64,000 bases of DNA from Symsagittifera roscoffensis (lineage: Eukaryota; Xenacoelomorpha; Acoela; Convolutidae): NCBI RefSeq assembly GCF_963678635.1, contig NC_087065.1, forward strand, positions 10,315,579-10,379,578, given 5' to 3'. Of the stretch, positions 23,346 through 34,450 are shown piece by piece. Each line of letters starts with the position of its first letter. Positions within the stretch are counted from its first letter, which is position 1. The notes under the pieces are model-generated. The model made no database searches. It saw nothing but the letters and a program-made list of their open reading frames with translations, and was not told the DNA's origin. Made by a program: the position numbers and the translations under genes.

Positions 23346-26342
23346 TCACGGAGACAACGCGAATACTACTCTCAACGCCACTTTATTGAATGACCCCTCC
23401 TTCGTCGCGTCCACCACTTCACCCATCGACTCCAGGATGTCTTTTATTGCTGGCCATACTGCGTTTTCTGCTGTTGCAGGATCTCTGAGCCTGCTCAGAA
23501 AACCTCTACTGTGTAGATGGTCATTGATGCCAGCAAACACAATTGTTATTGGGTTCATGTCTGTCTGCCTTTGTACCCCTATAGCCAAAGACACTGACTG
23601 CAATAGGTCTAGGTCAACCGCGGCCAACATTATGACGTCCGGCCAAAACAAAGACTTGGAGGTGTACACGAACTCTGAATTCGCTACTACCATGATTTTG
23701 GCCTTCCTCATCTCTGCTTTGTCATAGGCGGCGAAGATGGTCTCATCTTTCTTTATCGCTGTCAATCCGCCATATCTCTGGGCATCACCATCTTGGTTCA
23801 CTAGTTTTGGGTACACTCTCTCCTTCACATGACCAGGTGGTGTCGTCAGCTGCCTAAATATCTTCACGTGTTGTCCAATCGGCGCTCTCGCCGTCAGGAA
23901 TCTTCCTGGTCTCTCTTCACGATTCCCCTCATCATGGTTCAATCTCACATCTTGCAACGGTCTCGCATTCACTGGTCCCATCGTGTTGTTAGAGGGCAGT
24001 CCCTCCAAATCAGCAAATCTCAGGGCCATCGTGGAGCTGAAATTTATGCTAGCGGCTATCAACCAGTCAACGCCGGTTATCGAGTACAATCTGCTGACGG
24101 ATAGCATCGCTCCATTCAACATTCTCCTTGCATCTTCGATGAAGCTTACTCTCTGGAGATCCAGCTTCATTAGTTCGTCTTTGTATATATGCCAAGGAGA
24201 CGGTATGGATCTCGACCACAACAATGAGCCTCTGCTCGGTCTTTCCTCTCGACTGGTGCTCGTCGTCTCCGATCTAGTGTCCGATCTAGATGTGCCTGCT
24301 ACTTCTTCGATTGGTTGGTTGACAGGTCCTATCCTTCTCCTAGGATGAATTGTTCTCCTCATCGGTGCTTCTCCCAACCGATCCTGCACGTCTGTTCTTC
24401 GACCTGGCTCGCTGGAGCTTTGTTGCCGGTAATTCGTGACGGCTGGGACCGTACCCAGGCGTGTTTCCAGGCTAGGAGGCACAAAGGTGGTAATCACCGC
24501 ATCACTCACCGTTCCCTCTTCCTTCAGCACTCCTGTGTCAAAGAGTTCTGCTTCCAGCTCCTCCAACCGTTCTTGGAAGACTCGATTCAACCAAGCTTGT
24601 CCTTCGATACTGTCGAAGTGGATGCCATCCGTGGTCAGTCTGGCCTGATCCATGGCTCTCAACTCATGCTCAATGTCCATGAGGATCATCCTTCCGGCAT
24701 TTCGATTTGCTAGGTTCCTCAAGATGTTGTTCCATCTCATGACTCCCTCGTTGTGCCTCCTTCCTGATGCTGTCAGGTTTCTCGCGTTCATTGGCACAGT
24801 GCAAACGGTCAGTACCGCGCAACTGAACTTCTGCCAGAGGGTAGTGAACAAACACACCATCATTGACTCCCACAGTGCTTCCTGCTCGTCTGATCCTCTG
24901 GAGATGTCATTCGTCCCAACTAAGATCATCACATTGGGAATCTTCCCTGGATTCATCAGTTCCACCATCCGATATAATTGGGCTATCGTCGCGCCTCCAA
25001 AGGCCATCACCGTGGTGACCCACGAGGTCCTCAAATTCGACAGCACTCTGACTAAACTGTCTCCCAATATCAGGTGAGATGTCCCGAGTGGTGGTTGCTG
25101 CAGGTTCACAGCCGGGCTCCAGGTAGCTCGATTGAAGCAGGCCCTCGGATCTGTCTCCGGAACTCCCGTGAAATTATACTTCAATTGATTATTTTTCTGC
25201 ACGTCTATTACACGAGACACTTTCTTCGCTGGCATCTTTCGTACTTTCCTCTCTGGGATTCTCGAGCTCCCCATGAGTGGTGTCACGTTACTTATCCGTT
25301 GTCTGATCACGGTCTGGGAGAGTTGTACTCTGTCCGTATCGTCAATCGTTCCATAGGGTGCAGTCACCCCGGAACCTGGCGTATTCTTGTTAGCGACCAG
25401 TCGTCCAGCTGTCTCTATCAGCCTCCTCACTGTCTGTTCTACGACGGGATCACCCAAGGTGTCACTAGGATCCGGGATTGTTACTCGATTCGTCTCTGCC
25501 TCTGCTGGAAGCCGTGTCTTCGTTGTTTGACTCATTTCTCGAGGTGTCAAGAGCTCCATCGGGGACTGCCCACGAGGAATATCCCTTGCAGGTATCACTT
25601 TCTCCACGGCCGTTGTCAACGCCACCTGCTCCGATCGCTCTTTGTATTCCTGCCTTAAGCGTTCGATCTCTTGACCCTGCTTTTTGTTGCAGTCTTCAAA
25701 CAACTTTCTCCACATGTCCCAATCTTCCTCCATCTGGAGCATGCTTCTGGTCATCTCGTCCAGCTCCTTCCTCGTACTTCTCAGCTGATCGTTCATCTCG
25801 TCCAGATCTTGTATGGTTTGGTTCGTCTGAACCTTCTGTGTTACTTTCGCCCTTTTTGGTGGCACAGCTGCTCTCAGTGGTGAACCAGACGAGGTCGCCT
25901 CGCTGTTCATCTCCTGATGCATTCTCGTCAACCCAGGTTTAGGCTTAGAGGGCATTGGCATCTCACCTGGTTGGTAAGTCCTAGAACTTCCCAATCCAGG
26001 CTCATTCGCCAAGTCACTCCCTGAGAGAGCCCCGTTTCTCCACCTCATCACTCTCATGTTCGGGCGGTCTAGTACTCCTCTTTCTCCATATGCTGCCATC
26101 AACAGGACTTCCGTGGGGCGGTCCCCACGGTTGTCGTGCCCCAAGATGTTGATCAGGGCGGTCAGCAACATGACCACCTCTGGGTCCTCCAGAGCGAAGT
26201 CTCGTTCGATCAGCCGACGATAGATCGCATCTACCATCGGTCCTACATATGCCTCTGCCAGGTCCATCAATTCATCCAGGTTAAAGTTGTCCATACTGTT
26301 CTTTCCAAGTTTGATTTGATTCGATTTGATAATTTGACTCAA
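23346..26342 (-). pseudogene. Element A ORF3, fragment 1: SGNH hydrolase-like N-terminal region
   Basis: 998 codons. The order is an N-terminal helical region, a coiled coil (about residues 175-240), and a complete SGNH/GDSL-type domain (about 420-610): block I GDSLVRVL with Ser429, block II with Gly in AFGGATIAQL, block III VGTNDISRG, and block V DGIHFD. A second, degenerate unit follows (ANSEFV; FAGINDHLHSRG). SGNH enzymes hydrolyse ester bonds; the substrate here is unknown. An internal Met at codon 17 aligns better with the start in B and may be the real start. The frame ends at a TGA that replaces a Gly codon. Confidence 0.85.
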
Positions 26343-26690
26343 GTGAGTAATTTAAATGATCAATCAGGATCTAGAAAAGAAATCACGAATGTCACACTTG
26401 TCAGTTTCACCTTAACATATATCGTTAAAATTTGCTTAAAGACAGTTCAGATAAAAAGATATTTCTCCTAAAATTTATTAAAATCAATTGGTTTCTAAAA
26501 TTTTGGAATTCGACCCAAGATTGGACAGTCCAAACTTTGGATCTATTCCCAAGATCGTCATCTAGTTGTTCATGGTCACTAACCCCTACTTACCCATGAT
26601 CTTAATAACCTAACACATAACATAACATAACATACATATCACATATTACACACAACTTAGTCTTTGGCCTAACACCCTCTCGCACATCAC
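26343..26690 (-). promoter_or_regulatory. Element A pol-ORF3 spacer with splice acceptor
   Basis: 348 non-coding bases. On the minus strand TTTCTTTTCTAG/ATCC (junction at 26371) is a good 3' splice site 29 bases before the first ORF3 ATG. Element B has TTTCTGTTTTCAG/ATCAAG in the same place. ORF3 is therefore likely made from a spliced subgenomic RNA, as env is in retroviruses and errantiviruses (inference). A short ATAAC repeat lies at 26618-26640. Confidence 0.65.
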
Positions 26691-28298
26691 TCAGCCTATA
26701 CTTAAGTAATATTTCTTATGTAGATATACTTGTATGTTCGTGTCAGAGAATATCACGTGTACAAGCGCGTACAATTCCCGAGGATGCAGTCTTCCTCTGT
26801 TTGGATCGTACACTGGAAGCGAGAGCTCCTTCACGTCCATTTCTACAAGGAAGTCCCTCAGCCTCGTCAAAGACAAGACTAGGTTTTTTGGGTCCACGTG
26901 CTGCTTCTCCGTCGCCCTCGTTACCAAGAAGCATAAGTACTTTCCCGGTATCTGCGACACCGCCGGAGGTAAGGCTGCTACGCCCCCTATCCCTGGTCTT
27001 TGCTTCCAAAGGAATTCCACGTTTTTGTATTCTCTCTTAAAATCTGCAGCTAACGCTGTCCTAAAACTCATGTCTGCGGTGATTGTTATCGCACATGTTC
27101 TGTTTGTGAGTATGAAATCACTGTCTGTTAGTATTATGTTACTTGAATATTCATTTGGTAAGTTAAAATATGACTCAACCACCCTGCCTATGTCAGGTTT
27201 CTTAGGTTCTTCGCCTGTTTCTGCTTCTAACTCTCCTGTTTCTCTTGCTATTCTCAATTTTTTTATTATCAGGTTTTCAGTGTGGGTAAGTCCTACCCCC
27301 ACTCCCCGGACAAAAATATCCATCGGCGTCCCCGTCGATCGCATACCGGATATCAAGTCAAGGTTAGAAGCTGGAATGAGAAGTTGTCCTTCCTGGGCAG
27401 CCCAGGTAGGATCATCTCGTTCGATCTTAATGTATTTCGCGCTTTCACGATCTACGTCTTGAATCGTAACGCTGGTCTCTTTAGGGTCTGACGTCATTTC
27501 GTTCAGCCATTCTAAGACACGCAGGTTCGTCAGGTCTTGTTCATTTGACTGCTGTTGCTCATCGTCGAATTCTACCTCGGGTTTCGACCAGTCGTCAACC
27601 CACTCATCGTTGTGATCATCGACTATGTCAATGTCTTGTGACACAGTTATTTCCTCTAAACCCACTACTTCCTCCACTATTTTCTTTAGATCTATCCTGT
27701 CCACTACAAAGTCGTCACCGTAGGGATTGTATTTCTTTCTTGGTCTCGTCCCGTCCTTCTGACGAGTCTGCTTCGTGAACGGAAGATCTGGTTCCAAGTT
27801 CTTGGGAACCTCTGTCTGTTCGGGATCCTGCCAGTCTTCCTCTGCGTAGGGTAAGGTTTCATCGTCCGCTTCGATCTGTTCGTTTGGGTCCAGGTCCAAT
27901 GGTGTATCCGTACCTTCCTCTACGACTTCGTTTCCATCGTTCTTCTCCCTGGTGCCCTTTTCATTGACCTCACAAGCAGGATCCATCATTAGATAATCCC
28001 CTTCTTCCATGTCTGCAGGTATACACCAGTCTTCTGTCGATGGATTGTGTGGCTTGATGTTCTCGTAGTGGGCGGCTCGGCCAGTACTCAGTCTATAAAA
28101 GCGTCCCTCCTGGTGCACCTCCGTAATCATGAAGGGTCCCCTCCATTTTTTTTTAGAAGTTTCTTTGTCCCTTTCGGTGGTATAACGTTCTGAAACACCC
28201 ATACGTAGTCTCCCACCGAGTAAGCTTTTGCGCCAGCTGCTTTCTTGTCGAATCTTTTCCTTTGCCTTGCCTGTGCTTGCTGAGTATTTCGTCTGCAC
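26691..28298 (-). pseudogene. Element A integrase C-terminus and macro-like domain
   Basis: The first 50 codons are an out-of-frame shadow of the integrase. From KKWRGPFMIT (about 28150) the frame is the true pol frame. It holds the integrase GPF tail (WRGPFMITEVHQEGRFYRL), a long acidic linker (Asp/Glu-rich, residues about 100-290), and a C-terminal block (about 384-530) that resembles a macro domain: DSDFILTN, then TALAADFKREYKNVEFL, GKYLCFLVTRATEK and a VKELSLPVYD strand. Macro domains bind or remove ADP-ribose. The glycine-rich phosphate loops are weak, so it may bind a different ligand or be degenerate. The block is absent from element B. Confidence 0.7.
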
Positions 28299-28687
28299 AG
28301 ATCGTTCAACTCCTGTTGACGTCTGATCACATCCCTTACGTAAACCTGTGGAGATGTTTTCTTTCCCTCATACTCTGGGTAGAAGAATGTCAAGGGTAAA
28401 GACTTCTCGTGTCCCGTCAGCATCATGTGTGGACTGACTCCAGTGGTGGAGTGTTGCGTGCTATTATAAGCTCCCATCACCTGTGGAAGGTATCTGTCCC
28501 AATCGGTCATGTACCTGGAACAATATACCCTCAGCATCGACACTAACGTCCTATTCTGTCTTTCCACTAGGCCATTCGTTTGAGGGTGGTATGTCGTGGA
28601 GTGAGCCTGAGCGACCTGTGAGCGTCTCATAAGCTCTTTCGTAAGCTCTCCTACGAAAGCTGTTCCATTATCCGATTGAAACGTCAT
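28127..28687 (-). pseudogene. Element A integrase core, second part
   Basis: Contains the second and third catalytic residues of the DDE triad: MTFQSDNGTAF (Asp) and HPQTNGLVERQNRT (Glu), with 35 residues between them as in B. It then continues through STQHSTTGVSPHMMLTG. The frame is lost at a run of nine A (28146-28154, minus sense), where the true frame continues in the next piece. The homopolymer makes a sequencing error possible. Confidence 0.85.
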
Positions 28688-28719
28688 CGGACAACCATGT
28701 CTTGCTATCCACGTATTGA

Positions 28720-29781
28720 TCAGGTGGTCGCATTCTCTTCCGCCGAGGCAGTTATGCAGGGCACGGCCTCTGCATATTTCGTGAAGTGATCTATCATGAC
28801 CAAGACTTGGTTATAACCGCTGTCTGTCATGCATATCTTTTGGTGATCTATCTGCACCACCTCGTTGAATTCAGACGACTCAATCGATTGTAAAGGAAAT
28901 CGTAATTTCCTTGGATCCTTGACTTGTTGGCATGACAGGCACGCTGTTACCCATTTCTCACATGCTTTTTTCATTCCAGGCCACTCAAAGCGCTTCAGGA
29001 TCCTCTGATATACTTTGTCGATCCCCTGATGGCCCATCTGATCATGTGACCTGAATAATAGTTCTGTCTGATAGAGTTGCGGTAACACTATCGCGTTATA
29101 CTTGTATAGGACTCTGTCTTCCTCCCTTCGTTTGCAAGCCACAATCCCGTCCTTGTTCAAATATAGCCTCCCTTCCTTCTGCATGAAGTATTGTCTCAGG
29201 ATGCGATAACTATCTTCCTCGAGGTCCCCTTTATCCGGAGAACCATTCTCAATCCACCTTTTCAGGTTGCTTGTCATGCGATCATTTCTCTGCGCCCTTA
29301 GAAGGTCCGAGAGTCTGTATCTCGCCTTCAAGTACGTCTTCATGACCCTCATCTGACTATTCAGCTCGTTGGGCTGATGTGTGTCTTCTTCCATCTTAAC
29401 GCACCAAATCTTCGCCAACGGTTGTGTTTCTTGCTGAAACGGTTGAAGATCAGTCCTGACTGCCTCTTTATGTGGCAATAAGCTCATCGACCGCTTTGAT
29501 ACTGCTATTGTTTCTAAGTCATCCGCTGCGTTGTCAAAGACTCTTTCGCTTGGTATTAGGTAGCGATCACTGTCAGGATCCTGGTACACCTCTCTGTCCA
29601 GATCCCTCGCCCGAGTTTCCACTAGTAGCGTGTGAATCGCCAGTTCTGACAGTTCTGATCCCGAGGTCGAGTTCCTGTCTGAATAGGTATCCATTCCTGA
29701 GTTTCGGGAATCATCATCCGTCGAAGAGGTTGTGCTGGAGACTGCGCTCTCCTCCAGATCATGTCTGTGCTTTCTTCGCAT
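28720..29781 (-). pseudogene. Element A pol: linker, integrase HHCC and first catalytic Asp
   Basis: 353 codons. An acidic Ser-rich linker leads to FRSHDQMGHQGIDK and CLSCQQVKD, the HHCC zinc-binding domain, then EVVQIDHQKICM with the first catalytic Asp. The frame is shifted by a one-base loss at AEEN-ATT near 28730, before the rest of the core. At its start it overlaps the preceding frame; the junction sits at a run of seven T (minus sense, 29797-29803), another possible homopolymer error. Confidence 0.85.
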
Positions 29782-32700
29782 CCATCTGAACTCCCCGGAA
29801 AAAAACCTTGTTCTCTAGGTCCTGTTTCTCATCAGGAATTTTCTCGTTTATCTCAGACTCCCCGGACAAATTTCCTTGTCCCGGGTGTTGATCTTGTGAT
29901 CGCTGGTTCTTTTCATCATCCGTCTCCCCGGACAAATGGTCCTGCAGCAGATTTTGTTCTACCTCTTCACCCTCTTTATCCCGGTCCACAAAGGTGACGG
30001 TTTTCTTTCGCTTGCTGCTCCCCTGTTCTTTCTGTCCGTAAGAAGTACTGGTTAAAATCTCTTGGGGTATTGAGGATACTAGTTGCTGAACTATTGTCCT
30101 ACAATCCCTCTCGTTCTCTTCGTGCTGTCGTCTGGACGGCATGATCTTCACCTTCTCACTGACTGTTAGCGATGCCACTGCTGCTGTCCACTCGGGGTCA
30201 TCTCTGGTCACTTCTCTTTCTAACAATCCACCCAGCATCCGCATCACTTGTGGTGTGACTTGCACCGTTTTATCCAATAATGAGAGGCTGTTTATATTCA
30301 TGCGAGAGAGTTCTTGCTGGACCAGGTTCGAGCGCAGCAACAGATCCAAGGGAACCGGGTCCTCCTTGGACAGGATCTTTATCTCGGCTGCTTTCTCTAC
30401 AGGTAACTCAGGGTGCCCTGGAATTGGATGTCCAGACTTGTCCAACCATCTCGTCAAGGGAAGCGCTCCATAAGTTTCTTTGTCCAGAAACGAGAATCCC
30501 TCCTTTATTTCCGCCTGATTGGCCTGCTTCTGCTCCAATCTTTCATAGAACTCAGTTTTCTTGCTGAGGCTGTCAGCATTCTGGTGTTTATCACGCATCC
30601 TATGTTCGATTATCATATGGTAGCCATCCAATCTTACTATCCATCTACCAATATAACTCTGATCCATCGAGTAAGTCTTCAACCAGGATAACGCTCTGTT
30701 GTCCACGCGTAACTTGAAGGGAGCGCTCCCCAAGTATGCACGGTACTTTTCCACGAAGGTGTCTACTGCAAACATTTCTGCTTTCGGTGCGCCATATTTC
30801 ATCTCTGTGTCACTCAAGACCTTGCTGCCGTATGCAATGGGACGGAGAACTGTTCTTCCGTTCCATTCTTGCTCTTGATGCAAGATTCCTGAGATGGCCA
30901 CCACCGATGCGTCTGTGTCGAGAACATACATGCCCTTTTCTGTAGGCATGCCCAGCACTGGCGCTTCGCACAGTTCCCGCTTTATGTTCTCGAATGCAAC
31001 CTGTGCCTCATCGTTCCATTCGAACTTTTTCCGTTTGTTGCGCATCAGCTTCTGCATCGGGTACACCTTGTCCGCATATCCTTTAATGAATTCACGGTAA
31101 TAATTGGTAAACCCCAGGAAGCTCATTAGCTGTGTGTCCGTCCTCGGAGCCTTCCATGTCAGCACAGCCTCTACTGCTTCCGGATCTGGCCTCACACCAT
31201 GCCTGTCCACCATTCTTCCCAGGTACTTGATCGAATCCCTAAGGATTTCACATTTCGATGGTTTGCATTTCAAGCCTGCTCTTTTCATACATCCAAAGAC
31301 CTCATCGAGCCGATCAATGTGATCCTCCAGGGTCGGTGTTGCTATGACTACGTCATACACGTAGCACATCAAGAGATTCCCGTACTTTTTGGTCACTCCT
31401 GTCAAAGCCTGAGCCATCAGCCTTTGAAAAGTTGCTGTTGCATTGCACAAGCCGAAGGGCATCCTCTTCCACTGGTACAACCCCAATTCGCACGCGAAAC
31501 CGGTTTTTTCCCTATCCTTCTTCCGCAAAGGAACCTGCCAGAAGGCAGAACCCAAGTCCAATGTGGTGAAGAACTTTGCATCACCAAGCTTAGAGAGGCT
31601 CTCGTCTATTCGCGGTATCGGGTACGCATCTTTAATCGTTACCGCGTTCAAGTAACGAAAGTCGCAACAAAATCTAAGCTGCCCCCCTTTCTTTTTCGCC
31701 ATTACTACCCCGCAAGCCCATGGCGATTTCGAGGGTTCTATCATGTCGTATTCAAGCAACATTTCTATTTCCGCTCGGCACGCTTCCGATTTGTGTGGTG
31801 TCATTCGTCTCGCGCCCTCTCTGTTCGGAACGGCACCTACTTCCAGCTCAATTTCGTGTTCTACGAAGTGACAGCAACCGATGTCCGCTTTATGTTTCGA
31901 AAATACATCTGCGTTCCGATATAAAACGTCCCGCAATTTTTCAAAATCTCCCTCACCTATTTTCCCTTTTAAATGTTCTATTTCTGGCAAAACCGGTTCA
32001 TCAGAATCTAGTTCATATGACGAGGGGCGTTCCGGAAAATTCGAGCAGCTTGATAAGCCGTCGTCCGTTTCGGATTTCATTGAAAACAATTTATGAATAT
32101 ATTTTAATTCATTAATCCTCTTTAAAATTTTATCTTTATTGGCATGATAAGGACAGTCTTTTACACTATATTTCTTCAAGTTTTTTGTCTCCTCATAGTC
32201 GGTCCTCATCGGCAAAGCGTAGCCAAGCTTCTTTCCACGCTGGATTGAAACCGTGGTGTCCAGTGTGTTCAACAACACACTGACACACAGTCCGTTTCGC
32301 GTTACCGAGAAGCTCCGGCCTAAAATCACCGAACTCTGACTATTTGGATTCGGTACTAAGCAAACCTGTTTACTATCACTTAACGAATTCAAATTTCTCA
32401 TTCTAAAAATTGCTACCACAGCTTGTCCTGGTTGTAATTTTACTTTTCTATCCAAAAAAATTGGTACCTTGCTTTCGTCTGTTATTATCCTATTAATTGG
32501 TCTCTTAACATACTTTCGGTCCGGGTTTCTAATCCGTATCAGACCGTTGTTCAAGTCAATCATCACGTCAAGATTCCTGACAAAATCTCTGCCCAAGATG
32601 AATTGGTCGGCATCGTCCAGATTCTCTACCACCAGGAAGCTCATCCAAAGATCCCGTCCTCCCATGTGGAGGACCGTTATTGGTGTTCTTCCGGCTACGT

Positions 32701-32875
32701 AGATAGCTCGTCGATTGGCTGCGGCCAGTCGGAGATTCGTTGGAATCAGATCTTCCCGCGTGAAGCCCATTCTTTCCCAAGTTTTTATCGGCATCACACT
32801 CACTACCGCTCCTGTGTCCAGAAGCCCTGTGACTCCGATTTTTGTTCCGTTGGTGTCGAGCAGATGTGCTGTCAC
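29759..32875 (-). pseudogene. Element A pol: protease, RT (YVYD) and RNase H
   Basis: 1038 codons, opening after a TGA (near 32886) that replaces a Gly codon of B. There is therefore no genuine start at the 5' edge. Domains in order: aspartic protease (TGLLDTGAVVSVMP), RT (WACGVVMAKKKG, FTTLDLGSAFWQV, MPFGLCNATATFQRL), RNase H (YVLDTDASVVAI, RVDNRALSWL, HQNADSLSKK) and a linker. The RT catalytic box reads CYVYDVV: the first Asp of YVDD is replaced by Tyr, which would abolish polymerisation. The LSGE-coding words near 29860 and 29930 repeat the PPT sequence. Confidence 0.92.
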
Positions 32876-33063
32876 ATCTGCTTCATATCAAATGTGTACT
32901 GCGTCTTGTTCCATCATGGCGTCATGGCCTATCTTGCGGACCTTGAGTTCCTCATCTCCCAAATAGATCTGCCCTATTTGGTCATCATCTGTTGTTACAT
33001 AAGTCCTGGTGTAGATACTGATCCCATCCACGTTCAGCATCACTTGATACGGCCCATAGACTT

Positions 33064-33669
33064 CTAGGTAGCGTCTATCATGCGAGGGCCACCCGTCGTT
33101 AGTAGTGCCCTCACAGCCCTCGACTCGGTGCGTGGCTCCATCTGCCTCAGATAGTCTGCATATGTGTCCAAATGCATCAAAGTGAACTCAGACGGTTCAC
33201 TCAGATTTCTGATTACCTGATGCCCTGCCACCGAGATTATCGACTGTATTTTACTTCCTTGCGGTGCCATACCGAACCTCTGACCAGAGATAACATTAAG
33301 TTTCATGCTCAAGCTGCTTGGTGCTATTGCCTCTTCAACTTCCGTTGCTTCGAAGGCGTTCAGTTGCTCCTGTAATTTTTCATTCTCCAGCTCGAGTTTC
33401 ACCTTTTGTTCAACCTCTTTCGTCACTAGTTCCTGCTGTACTCTATTTATAGCATCCCTCGCAGCTGCCCTATAATCGATTTTGAAGTCATCGGCCGCAG
33501 TTGCTGGTTCCGGTTCACGTGCTTCCTCTGTTACCGCTTGCATCTTCTTTGCCACCAGCTCTTGAGGTTTATCCTTTCTGCGTGCCTCCGCTTCACTCAA
33601 AAGTCGAGCCTTGCTGGCTTTCACTCCTGACAAAGCTTCTTCATGTCTTGGATGCTTGATGTCTGCCAC
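33064..33669 (-). pseudogene. Element A gag-protease linker fragment
   Basis: The frame opens inside a reading-frame shift at the second zinc knuckle. It reads IKHPRHEEAL, a helical Lys/Glu-rich stretch, and RNLSEPSEFTLMHLDTYADYL, matching B around residues 705-905. It ends at a frame shift near 33075, after which the true frame runs on without a Met (YGPYQVMLNVD) to the TGA near 32886. Confidence 0.8.
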
Positions 33670-34445
33670 TGCATCCCAGAATTGCGGAAATCTGATTTAA
33701 AATGACCTTCCAAGTTACAAAAGAAACACCTCGGGCCAAATTTCGCAATTACTCCTCTCATGAAATCCTCATGATCCAACTCTGACGCATCTTCGTCCTC
33801 GAGGCTAAAGCCTATTGCTTTCATGCCTTGTTTGTAAGCTGGGCATGCTGACACATGATGGTCTGTTGAACTGCAATTAGCACAAGAACGTCTCTTGTCC
33901 ATATCATCCCTCGGTTTGTACCAATTGTTCCCTTGGTTTGCTGGTCCGTTGTTAAAATTTCCATAATTGTTCTTGTAATATCCAGATTTCGAAGGAGGTT
34001 TCAACAAAAGATACTCTTTTGATTTGAGCCTAAACTCCTCCGGTGTTGGCGCATTAGTTGATAGTGGTGTGTAATGCGTTGCTAGCATCGTACGAAGTTC
34101 ATCATTTTTCACACCATCGATGAATTTTGAGGCTACGGCCAGGTTCATCCTTCGGTTTGACTCATCCGGTTGGCTGCGTCTTCTCAGCATTTCCAAATCA
34201 TCGAGAAACTTGTCTATTGTTTCATCTTCTCGTTGCCTCCGTTTCTCGAAGCGCATCATCGCCTGGTGCCCCTGCACCCCTGATCCGAAACGGTTTAACA
34301 AGATTTCGACGATTTTCTCAGCAGTGTCACGTTGATACTGTTTCTTGGCCATGACACAGTTCAGGGCTGTCCCTTCTAAGTTGCTGGTGAGCGCGCTGCA
34401 TTCCTGTCTCTCCGACAAGTCCTCTTCCTCGAAATGCAGCTTCAT
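33621..34445 (-). pseudogene. Element A gag: capsid-like domain and zinc knuckles
   Basis: 274 codons. A retrotransposon-gag capsid-like region (SNLEGTALNCVMAKKQ, IVEILLNRFGSG, RFEKRRQREDETIDKFLDDLE) leads to two CCHC knuckles. The first is intact (CANCSSTDHHVSAC). The second loses its last Cys through a one-base deletion (CFFCNLEGHFKSD, then out of frame). Gag would form the particle and bind the RNA through the knuckles. Confidence 0.88.
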
Positions 34446-34450
34446 TACCT

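Noticed and set aside
17341-26342. Several separate genes in ORF3 of element A
   Set aside because: The five open pieces align in order with the single ORF3 of B; the breaks are TGA, TAA and TAG codons and one frame shift.
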